A stretch of 9,443 nt of DNA from Treponema sp. UBA1233 (GTDB taxonomy: Bacteria; Spirochaetota; Spirochaetia; Treponematales; Treponemataceae). Where the stretch lies: positions 15,736 to 25,178 of the forward strand of contig DBWR01000052.1 of assembly GCA_002309305.1 (NCBI GenBank), read 5' to 3'. How positions within the stretch are numbered: position 1 is the first letter of the stretch; each line of letters begins with the position of its first letter. Of this stretch, positions 1 to 5,249 are shown piece after piece. The position numbers and the translations under genes were made by a program. The notes beneath the pieces were generated by a model. It was not told the origin of the DNA. It saw only the letters and a program-made list of their open reading frames with translations, and made no database searches.

Positions 1-726
1 AGTGAGTTTGAGCGCAACCAGCTTGAAGGAAAATACAAGGGAGAAAGCCGCATTACACCTTCATGTGCCCGCATCATTTACGAGTATTATGGTGGAAAGG
101 AGAAATTCCCCAATTTTGATGACCTGATGGTGGCCGTAGACAAGGTAGATTCCGGGAACCTGACGATTGACGAGATTCAAAATCCACAGGGCTGGATTCT
201 TGTGGGCTTCTTGATGGATCCCCGAACAGGTCTTGGACGATGGCGTGAATTTACCGTATCCAACTATCAGCTGATGGAAAAGCTCATGGTTGCATGCCGT
301 GACAAAACCACAGAAGAAATCCTTGCCATGCCGGACGTAAAGGAAAGGATTGAAGTGTACAATGAGCAGACCGAAAAATTCAAGGAAATGGTAAAGGCCC
401 ACACTGTTGTAGAAGGAAACCTCATAATCTCTGACCTGCGTGGTGTTGATCCGATTTATACAGGAAACCGTTTCATGATTTACAGCATGTACCCGGAGCA
501 GAACATTTCCGCATGGATTGTCAGCGGTCGTGGAGGGCAGGGATGCTCTGCGGCTGTGGGATACAGCATCTTGAACAGGACATGCAAGGTCAACGTCGGA
601 AGCCTGATGCTCAAATATGGCGGTGGCGGTCACGAAAAGGTCGGAACATGCCAGTTTACAAACGAAAATATGGCAACGGAACTCCCAAAGATGCTTGAGG
701 AACTGAAGGGTTTGGCAAATTCCTAA
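1..726 (+). CDS. DHH/DHHA1 family phosphoesterase (exopolyphosphatase-like), 5'-truncated
   Basis: The reading frame is open from base 1 to the TAA at 724-726, so the N-terminal part, including the DHH catalytic motif, lies outside the window; 241 residues are visible. A VDKVDSGNLT segment (visible residues 46-55) resembles the conserved Asp-containing motif IV of DHH proteins. The segment LKYGGGGHEKVGTCQF (204-219) is the glycine-rich GGGGH signature of the DHHA1 substrate-binding domain. In this superfamily (RecJ, NrnA, PPX-type proteins) the DHH domain binds Mn2+ and hydrolyses phosphodiester or phosphoanhydride bonds, while DHHA1 positions the substrate. The length and the sequence between the motifs fit the proteins annotated as exopolyphosphatase-like rather than RecJ; the substrate (polyphosphate, nanoRNA or cyclic dinucleotide) cannot be decided here. 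It is cytosolic, with no membrane segment. An ATG at 127 is internal and not the start. The azlC promoter -35 box overlaps its last codons. Confidence 0.85.
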   Translation, partial: SEFERNQLEGKYKGESRITPSCARIIYEYYGGKEKFPNFDDLMVAVDKVDSGNLTIDEIQNPQGWILVGFLMDPRTGLGRWREFTVSNYQLMEKLMVACRDKTTEEILAMPDVKERIEVYNEQTEKFKEMVKAHTVVEGNLIISDLRGVDPIYTGNRFMIYSMYPEQNISAWIVSGRGGQGCSAAVGYSILNRTCKVNVGSLMLKYGGGGHEKVGTCQFTNENMATELPKMLEELKGLANS

Positions 727-740
727 AAAATTGATATAAT
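712..740 (+). promoter_or_regulatory. Sigma70-type promoter for azlCD
   Basis: TTGGCA (712-717), a 17-bp spacer and a perfect TATAAT (735-740). The -35 lies inside the end of the preceding coding region. The predicted start point is about 746-748, which coincides with the beginning of the terminator hairpin. Confidence 0.65.
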
Positions 741-742
741 GT

Positions 743-790
743 TGGCTGTCTGGAGAGTATCATCATGCTTTTCAGGCAGCTATTTTTTTT
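743..790 (+). terminator. Rho-independent terminator in the azlC leader
   Basis: GCTGTCTG (745-752) pairs with CAGGCAGC (773-780) with one G-T wobble. The helix extends outward by two weaker pairs (743-744 with 781-782), the loop is 20 nt, and T8 follows at 783-790. It ends transcription of the upstream DHH gene. Because it also lies downstream of the azlC promoter start point, it may limit azlCD expression as well. Confidence 0.7.
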
Positions 791-801
791 GCGGCGGGAA
801 T

Positions 802-1557
802 ATGAAAAATAAAGTTTTCTTAGAGGGAATTCGTGACGGAATTCCAATTGGTCTTGGGTATTTTGCCGTTTCTTTTTCTTTGGGCATAGTGGCACGTAAC
901 GCAGGTTTGACTCCATTTCAGGGATTTGTGGCAAGTTTCTTTAATTTGGCTTCGGCCGGGGAATATGCCCTGTTTACTTCAATTGGTGCGGTGGCTACAT
1001 ATCTTGAAATTGCCCTTATAACCCTTGTGATAAACGCACGCTATCTTTTGATGAGTACGGCCCTGACACAACGCTTTGACCCCAAAACCCCTCTCATCCA
1101 CCGTTTCCTGATTGGTTTTGCAATTACCGATGAGCTGTTCGGAATTACTATTGCACGGCCAGGATACATTAATCCATCCTACAATTACGGGGCATACCTC
1201 ATCGCAATTCCCCTCTGGAGCATTGGAACGTCACTCGGAATCATCGCAGGGAACTTTCTGCCGCTCAGGGTTGTGAGCGCGCTTTCTGTTGCCCTTTATG
1301 GTATGTTCATTGCAATCATCGTACCGCCCGCAAAAAAGAACCGCGTCATCCTTATTTCCATAATCATCAGTTTTGCCGCCAGCTATGCATGTACGGTAAT
1401 CCCCAAGATAAAGGAACTTTCCGCAGGAACACGCACAATCATCCTGACAGTTGTGATTTCAAGCATAGTCGCACTGATCAAACCCATATCCGACCAGGAC
1501 ACTCCATCTGCAGGGGAAAGCACAAAAGAAAACGAAACAACGGAGAGTGACAAATGA
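802..1557 (+). CDS. azlC: AzlC family branched-chain amino acid exporter, large subunit
   Basis: This 251-residue polytopic inner-membrane protein has the AzlC signatures: an N-terminal ExGxRDGIPIGLGY segment (residues 8-20), FQGFVASFFNLASAGEYA (39-56), and the highly conserved NARYLLMSTAL (78-88) followed by TDELF (109-113). Hydrophobic stretches near residues 13-32, 62-78, 131-150, 156-175, 183-200 and 212-227 fit the family, and the last 20 residues are a polar tail. AzlC works with the small AzlD to export branched-chain amino acids and toxic analogues; in Bacillus subtilis azlCD overexpression gives 4-azaleucine resistance. I chose the ATG at 802 because homologues begin with MxxKxxFxxGIRDG. 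An in-frame ATG at 739 would lie on the -10 box and translate the terminator hairpin. The ribosome binding site (GGCGGGAA, ending just before the ATG) is poor. It overlaps azlD by 4 bases. Confidence 0.9.
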   Translation: MKNKVFLEGIRDGIPIGLGYFAVSFSLGIVARNAGLTPFQGFVASFFNLASAGEYALFTSIGAVATYLEIALITLVINARYLLMSTALTQRFDPKTPLIHRFLIGFAITDELFGITIARPGYINPSYNYGAYLIAIPLWSIGTSLGIIAGNFLPLRVVSALSVALYGMFIAIIVPPAKKNRVILISIIISFAASYACTVIPKIKELSAGTRTIILTVVISSIVALIKPISDQDTPSAGESTKENETTESDK

Positions 1558-1862
1558 ACGCCTACATATACATCGCCATATTTACAGGATTTGCCGTCTC
1601 GTATCTGATTAGGGTTCTTCCGCTGACACTGATCCGTAAGCCGATAAAAAACCGTTTCATCAAATCGTTTTTGTATTATGTTCCGTACATCACGCTTGCC
1701 GTCATGACTTTTCCCGCCATTGTGGAGGCAACTCAGTCCCCAATCGCCGGAATCATCGCGCTTGCCGTGGGAATCATCCTGTCCTTCTTTGGTGCCGGCC
1801 TCTTCCCAGTAGCCTGTGCCTGCTGTGCGGTGGTCTTTGTGGCGGAACTGCTGCTGGTGTAG
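1554..1862 (+). CDS. azlD: AzlD family branched-chain amino acid exporter, small subunit
   Basis: A 102-residue, very hydrophobic protein with about three to four membrane helices (near residues 4-22, 41-58, 64-82 and 84-101). The conserved RVLPLTLIRKPIKNRF (20-35) and FLYYVPYITLAVMTFPAI (39-56) segments match AzlD proteins (PF05437). Its ATG overlaps the azlC stop as ATGA, a classic translational-coupling arrangement for two subunits of one transporter. It ends 23 bp from the convergent gene on the minus strand, and no terminator with a T-run is visible between them. Family and pairing are secure; the exported substrate is inferred from characterised AzlCD systems. Confidence 0.88.
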   Translation: MNAYIYIAIFTGFAVSYLIRVLPLTLIRKPIKNRFIKSFLYYVPYITLAVMTFPAIVEATQSPIAGIIALAVGIILSFFGAGLFPVACACCAVVFVAELLLV

Positions 1863-1885
1863 GGGAAAGCCCCAATAAAGATGAT

Positions 1886-2425
1886 TTATTTGTTCTCTTC
1901 AATCAATTCAGTTATAATCTTGAACAATTGTTTGTAACGATGGCGGGAGAAGGCGAAGGAAATCAATAGAATGATTATAATGGCTATTAAAGCTTCGATA
2001 GCTTTAGTTATGCCAAAACCGGGCGAGACAGAAAATGGAAAAGGAACGGCTAGCAAGAGAATAATAGAAAAACTTTCACGACCCTTTATTTTGACAACTC
2101 TGTTTTCGTTGTCGATGATAATTGCACCGTGAATGTTTCCAGTGTCTGTTAGGGTGCGGCCAACTTGAATCATCTTTTTCCTAAAGTAGAAAGTATTTTC
2201 ATCAATTGTTTTTCCCGTGTACCTAAAGAACCCTTTGTATGAATCAATATTGTTGATAAAGCTATTAATTTTGATTGATGCCCTTTTGTGTTCGTTGAAT
2301 GGAATGCTTTTGCTATAAACAGGTATTCCCTTTTCAAAGTATAATTGGTTCCATTGAGCGGCCAAGACGGTTACAAAAACGCCGTATGCTAATAAAAATC
2401 CAGTTGTGAGATAAATGGGCACCAT
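1886..2425 (-). CDS. Hypothetical membrane protein, unrecognised family
   Basis: I do not recognise this 179-residue protein. It has a hydrophobic N-terminal segment (residues 4-23), a polar central region (about 24-115) with alternating charged and beta-prone stretches including IHGAIIIDNENRVVKIKG, a second hydrophobic run (119-135), a third strongly hydrophobic helix (142-160), and a basic then acidic cytoplasmic tail (RHRYKQLFKIITELIEENK). This looks like a small inner-membrane protein with a roughly 90-residue domain outside the membrane. I chose the ATG at 2425 because GGAG (2438-2435) lies 9 nt upstream on the minus strand. An earlier in-frame GTG at 2440 would add MEKKS but has no ribosome binding site. 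The gene looks richer in A+T than its azl and HAD neighbours, which could mean separate acquisition. Function unknown. Confidence 0.72.
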   Translation of the reverse strand: MVPIYLTTGFLLAYGVFVTVLAAQWNQLYFEKGIPVYSKSIPFNEHKRASIKINSFINNIDSYKGFFRYTGKTIDENTFYFRKKMIQVGRTLTDTGNIHGAIIIDNENRVVKIKGRESFSIILLLAVPFPFSVSPGFGITKAIEALIAIIIILLISFAFSRHRYKQLFKIITELIEENK

Positions 2426-2521
2426 ACTTTTTTTCTCCACATACTTAATTTAATAAATGATAATAGATTTATTTCAATTCTTCAAGTTGTGTGGTAGGAG
2501 AATGTCTAAAAAACATGATAT

Positions 2522-2601
2522 GTCATTGCCAGACTAGATCCGGCAATCTATAACTGCCTGTAATGCAACAATGTAGATTATCGGGTCTGGCCGATAATGA
2601 C
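2522..2601. repeat. REP-like dispersed palindrome (two hairpin arms in inverted orientation)
   Basis: The left arm (2522-2550) and the right arm (2574-2601) are imperfect reverse complements around a 23-nt loop; both start GTCATT and end AATCTA when read inward. Each arm is also a hairpin by itself: ATTGCC/GGCAAT in the left (2525-2530 and 2542-2547) and ATTATCGG/CCGATAAT around a 6-nt loop in the right. Nested symmetry like this is typical of REP/BIME-type intergenic elements; the GTCATTGCC...GGCAATC theme resembles palindromes dispersed in many bacterial genomes. No open reading frame lies in it. Confidence 0.7.
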
Positions 2602-2619
2602 GCAATATAGCATAACGGC

Positions 2620-2648
2620 TTGACCATCCTCCTCCCCACTTTTATAAT
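2620..2648 (+). promoter_or_regulatory. Strong promoter for the HAD phosphatase gene, start point on the ATG
   Basis: TTGACC (2620-2625), a 17-bp spacer and a perfect TATAAT (2643-2648). The expected transcription start is 2654-2655, which is the A or T of the ATG of the following gene, so the mRNA should carry little or no leader. Confidence 0.7.
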
Positions 2649-2653
2649 GGAAC

Positions 2654-3301
2654 ATGTTCGATTACATTTTTTTTGATTTGGACGGAACTCTTACCGATCC
2701 TGCTCTTGGAATAACGAATTCTTTTAAACATGCCCTGGAATCTTTTGGTCTTGAAATCCCCAGCTATGAAAAACTCTGTTCGTTTATTGGGCCTCCGCTT
2801 GTGGATACTTTTAGGACTCAGTTTGGTTTTTCTGATGAAAAGGCTTCTCTTGGTGTCCTTAAATATCGCGAATACTTTGCGGAAAAGGGGCTTTTGGAAA
2901 ATGCCGTATACCCTGGAATCCCCAATTTGCTTTCTGACTTGAAGGATGCGGGAAAAAGACTTGTGGTGGCAACATCAAAGCCTGAGGAATATTCGGTTAA
3001 AATAATTGAGCACTTTGGCCTTGCCCCATATTTTGAAAATGTCTGCGGAAGCCTGATGGATGAAAGCCGGAGCAAAAAAGACCAGGTGATTGAATATGCC
3101 CTTGAACGGAATCAAATCAACGACCGTGGAAAAGTCCTGATGATAGGAGACCGGAAGCATGACATTCTGGGTGCAAAAAAGACCGGCCTCAAATCGTGTG
3201 GAATTCTCTTTGGATATGGCAGCCTGCAGGAATTACAGACCGCCGGAGCCGATTACATAGCAGGAAACGTCACGGAATTAAAGGACATCTGCCTGCAGTA
3301 A
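2654..3301 (+). CDS. HAD-superfamily phosphatase, phosphoglycolate phosphatase-like
   Basis: A 215-residue cytosolic HAD hydrolase of subfamily IA (HAD_2 type) with all four motifs. Motif I is FDLDGTLTD (residues 7-15), with nucleophile Asp8 and acid/base Asp10. Motif II is VVATSKP (104-110; Thr107 or Ser108). Motif III is a Lys at 141/142. Motif IV is MIGDRKHD (163-170; Asp166 and Asp170). Residues 16-80 form the helical C1 cap, beginning GITNSFKHALESFG, as in Gph/PpaX-like enzymes. The family hydrolyses small phosphate monoesters such as phosphoglycolate, pyrophosphate or nucleotides; the exact substrate cannot be read from sequence. The start follows from the motif I position and the tight promoter. 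No proper Shine-Dalgarno sequence precedes it (only GGA at 2649-2651), fitting leaderless translation. The stop lies 9 bp from the convergent TPR gene. Confidence 0.88.
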   Translation: MFDYIFFDLDGTLTDPALGITNSFKHALESFGLEIPSYEKLCSFIGPPLVDTFRTQFGFSDEKASLGVLKYREYFAEKGLLENAVYPGIPNLLSDLKDAGKRLVVATSKPEEYSVKIIEHFGLAPYFENVCGSLMDESRSKKDQVIEYALERNQINDRGKVLMIGDRKHDILGAKKTGLKSCGILFGYGSLQELQTAGADYIAGNVTELKDICLQ

Positions 3302-3310
3302 GATTGGTTT

Positions 3311-4342
3311 TTATTTCCTTATGCTGGATGCGCTAATTTCCAGCTTACCGTCCACCGCAAGTTTTACGCACTTGATGAACTCGGGGAAATCAGGACACTT
3401 TTCGTATGCTATGCTTGCCGTTGAATGTACTCTGGATTCAATGTCAAAGGTTCCGATAAAGTATGCGGCTCCACCAAGTATTTGTACTGTAAGGCCGTCA
3501 TATTCCAGATTTACTGTCTTTATGAGTGTTCCATCCTTATATACATTGCAAACCAAAAGATCATAGAAAATTTCCGTCTGGTCTAATTTCTTGTACACGC
3601 TCAAGTCATATCCGTTATATGAAAAAGAATAAAGTTTGAAATATGACTGTTCCTTTATGTAATCTTCCTGGGAATTCTTCCAGATTTCGATGAGCTGGTT
3701 TTCGTATTTCTGAGCCTTTTTGTAGTCACCCTTTGAATAGAGACACATTATCATGATGCTGTTCATGGCATAGGAAGTCTTGTCTTGCTTTAAATAGTTT
3801 TCAGCATAGGTTTTTGCTTTTCCCAAGTCATTCAGCACGTACAGAGTGTAAGCCATATGGTAGAGGGCATCGGGATTCTTTTTGTCAAGTGAGTAGAATT
3901 TGGAAAAATATTCCAAGGCCTTTTGATAGTCGCCGAGGGTTTCATATATGGTTCCAAGCCACTCGTAGGATTGAGCATCCTTGTCATTCAGTTCAATGCA
4001 TTTTTCATAATAGGGGATTGCTTTATCATACTCTCTGGAATATAAATAAATTCCGCCAATATAGAAATATGGACTTGAGAAGCTGGGATCGTTCTGAGTT
4101 ACAATGGTAAAATATTTTAGCGCTTCTTCATCTTTTTCCAAGCGGAAATTTGCCAATCCCAGGTAGAAATAATCGGAAGTGGTAAATTCAGATTCATCCT
4201 TTTGCGTGATGTCATTGATTATCTCCTGGTACTGTTGCTGCTGATCAAGAAGGCTGTACTTTTCAACATAATAATCTGCCTTAGCGGCAAATCCCAGGCC
4301 AACGGTAAAAGCAAGTAATAAAATGGCTATCAGTTTTTTCAT
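3311..4342 (-). CDS. Exported tetratricopeptide-repeat (TPR) protein
   Basis: A 343-residue protein with an N-terminal signal peptide: KK at residues 2-3, hydrophobic core 4-18, and a likely signal peptidase I site AKA before Asp23, so it is probably periplasmic. At least five TPR-like units follow, at about residues 57-88, 90-122, 123-156, 157-190 and 191-220, with typical helix pairs such as YEWLGTIYETLGDYQKALEYF. The C-terminal 115 residues (about 228-343) are not TPR; they look like a beta-rich domain (LVCNVYKDGTLIKTVNLEYDG) that I do not recognise. TPR arrays mediate protein-protein contact; the partner is unknown. I chose the ATG at 4342 (MKKLIAI) because GGGAG (4354-4350) lies 7 nt upstream; the in-frame ATG at 4348 would leave only 1 nt. 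It is transcribed alone from the minus-strand promoter at 4377-4405 and faces the HAD gene. Confidence 0.85.
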   Translation of the reverse strand: MKKLIAILLLAFTVGLGFAAKADYYVEKYSLLDQQQQYQEIINDITQKDESEFTTSDYFYLGLANFRLEKDEEALKYFTIVTQNDPSFSSPYFYIGGIYLYSREYDKAIPYYEKCIELNDKDAQSYEWLGTIYETLGDYQKALEYFSKFYSLDKKNPDALYHMAYTLYVLNDLGKAKTYAENYLKQDKTSYAMNSIMIMCLYSKGDYKKAQKYENQLIEIWKNSQEDYIKEQSYFKLYSFSYNGYDLSVYKKLDQTEIFYDLLVCNVYKDGTLIKTVNLEYDGLTVQILGGAAYFIGTFDIESRVHSTASIAYEKCPDFPEFIKCVKLAVDGKLEISASSIRK

Positions 4343-4376
4343 ATTCATTCTCCCTTTTTTGATTTGACATAATCTT

Positions 4377-4405
4377 ATTGTAGAAGAATATCTGGAATGT
4401 GTCTA
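4377..4405 (-). promoter_or_regulatory. Promoter of the TPR gene
   Basis: Read on the minus strand: TAGACA (4405-4400), a 17-bp spacer, and TACAAT (4382-4377), each 5 of 6 to consensus. The start point would be near 4370, giving a leader of about 28 nt that contains the GGGAG at 4354-4350. Confidence 0.5.
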
Positions 4406-4439
4406 TATTGAATCCTACTCTCTGCCATTTGCCAAGCAT

Positions 4440-4687
4440 TGTGGAAAACTTGTGTATTTCTGTGAATTTGCTGTGGAAAAGTTCCCGATTTCTTGATATT
4501 ACGTTGAATTATTCGATTTAAGAAATTCAAAGATTTTGGAGTTATACAGGGGATGTAAAATAACTCTTTGTAATATAAAGAAATATAGTTTTTTAGTCTT
4601 TTTCCCGCTCTAATTGCCCATATTATTGTGAATTAGGAATGTCAAGTAGTATAACATGTGGAAAAGTGCCATTCAAACTGTGGAAAA
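4440..4687. other. Cluster of four DnaA-box-like sites in an AT-rich gene-free region (candidate origin or DnaA-binding locus)
   Basis: TGTGGAAAA, the complement of TTTTCCACA and 8 of 9 to the classical DnaA box TTATCCACA, occurs exactly four times: 4440-4448, 4472-4480, 4657-4665 and 4679-4687. All copies have the same orientation. They form two pairs (offsets 32 and 22 bp) flanking a strongly AT-rich stretch (about 4490-4655) that could serve as an unwinding element and contains the inverted repeat TTGAATT/AATTCAA (4504-4510/4524-4530). The first and last boxes sit in an identical 16-mer, TGTGGAAAACTTGTGT (4440-4455 and 4679-4694). The rest of 4343-4815 holds no gene I can support. No dnaA, dnaN or other replication gene is in the window, so origin function is inference. 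Confidence 0.55.
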
Positions 4688-4815
4688 CTTGTGTTTAAAC
4701 AACAGGGAGACCCCCTTTCCTCCGCTAAAAATCAAGGCAGATGGGGAATCTTGTGACATAATGCCGGACTGATAGATTTTTCATGCAGGAAATAAAAATT
4801 TTTTTCAAAAAAAAC

Positions 4816-4844
4816 TTGACACTTATATCGCAGTGTGATATATT
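4816..4844 (+). promoter_or_regulatory. padR promoter
   Basis: A perfect TTGACA (4816-4821), a 17-bp spacer and TATATT (4839-4844). Poly-A/poly-T tracts at about 4791-4814 lie directly upstream, like an UP element. The predicted start is near 4851, giving a leader of about 65 nt. Confidence 0.75.
4824..4842. promoter_or_regulatory. Palindromic operator O1, likely PadR-binding
   Basis: TATATCGCAGTGTGATATA is a 19-bp near-perfect palindrome (one mismatched pair, G4830 against T4836) centred on 4833. It fills the spacer between the -35 and -10 boxes and overlaps the -10, so a bound protein would block RNA polymerase. PadR regulators commonly repress their own operons from such sites. Confidence 0.65.
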
Positions 4845-4852
4845 TAATTCAG

Positions 4853-4890
4853 ATACAACGCAGTGCGATATATTGCAGCTGGATATATTG
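4853..4890. promoter_or_regulatory. Second operator region O2 with repeated half-sites
   Basis: CGCAGTGCGATATATT (4859-4874) repeats CGCAGTGTGATATATT (4829-4844) with one change, exactly 30 bp downstream, about three helical turns. The half-site GATATATTG recurs at 4867-4875 and 4882-4890. The location just after the predicted start point suggests cooperative binding with O1. Confidence 0.5.
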
Positions 4891-4905
4891 AACTGCAACA
4901 GTATT

Positions 4906-4910
4906 GGAGG
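4906..4910 (+). promoter_or_regulatory. Ribosome binding site that fixes the padR start
   Basis: GGAGG lies 5 nt before the ATG at 4916. The alternative in-frame TTG at 4904 overlaps this site and is not the start. Confidence 0.8.
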
Positions 4911-4915
4911 TTCAA

Positions 4916-5239
4916 ATGGACGGCCACATCAAGAAAGTATACGTTCCCATGACGGAAACAGGATTCTACATTCTTCTGTGCCTGCAAAAGGAAAACCACG
5001 GTTATGGAATCGTTCAGAAAGTCAAGGAAATGACAGAAGGCGAAATCACCATAACGCCGGGAACAATGTATGGCTCCCTTTCCAAAATGGAAAAAGACGG
5101 CCTCATAAAGTTCATCCGGGAAGAAGAGAAAAGAAGGGTCTATAAGATTACAGACTTAGGCAGCGAGGTTCTATCGCTTGAATTAAAGCGGATCCAGAGA
5201 CTTTACAAAAATGCCACTCAGGAAGGCGAAATCAAATAG
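4916..5239 (+). CDS. PadR family transcriptional regulator
   Basis: A 107-residue regulator of the small PadR class (PF03551, PadR-s1 type). The winged-helix domain covers nearly the whole protein: TETGFYILLCLQKENHGYGIVQKV (residues 13-36) contains the conserved HGYGI; ITPGTMYGSLSKMEKDGLI (46-64) is the recognition helix region; and REEEKRRVYKITDLG (68-82) is the beta-wing. The short C-terminal helix (84-100) should give the dimer interface. PadR proteins are mostly repressors that release DNA on binding a phenolic, drug or other effector. The operators at 4824-4842 and 4853-4890 directly upstream imply autoregulation. The downstream DUF2812 gene follows after 10 bp, with its ribosome binding site overlapping this stop codon, so the two are coupled. 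The effector is unknown. Confidence 0.9.
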   Translation: MDGHIKKVYVPMTETGFYILLCLQKENHGYGIVQKVKEMTEGEITITPGTMYGSLSKMEKDGLIKFIREEEKRRVYKITDLGSEVLSLELKRIQRLYKNATQEGEIK

Positions 5240-5249
5240 GAGGCAAAAA

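Noticed and set aside
61..633. 190-codon open frame on the minus strand
   Set aside because: It lies fully antisense to the DHH coding region, whose conserved motifs are clear; no family features and no ribosome binding site.
739..801. Upstream in-frame ATG extending AzlC by 21 residues
   Set aside because: It overlaps the -10 box and would translate the terminator hairpin; AzlC homologues start at the position matching 802.
1862..1873. GGGG-AAAG-CCCC hairpin after azlD as a terminator
   Set aside because: The stem has only four pairs and no T-run follows on either strand.
2502..2537. 11-codon frame (MSKKHDMSLPD) after GGAG
   Set aside because: The Shine-Dalgarno spacing is only 1 nt and the frame ends inside the palindromic repeat; no reason to believe it is translated.
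4381..4389. TAGAAGAAT as DnaA-trio-like triplets near the DnaA-like boxes
   Set aside because: Only three triplets, about 50 bp from the first box and inside the TPR promoter; chance occurrence is likely.
4440..4694. Repeated boxes as a CRISPR or plasmid iteron array
   Set aside because: Spacing is irregular (32, 185, 22 bp), the repeats are only 9-16 bp, and no cas or replication-initiator gene is nearby.
4783..5145. 120-codon plus-strand frame across the padR promoter
   Set aside because: It covers the promoter and operators and runs out of frame through padR; a shadow.
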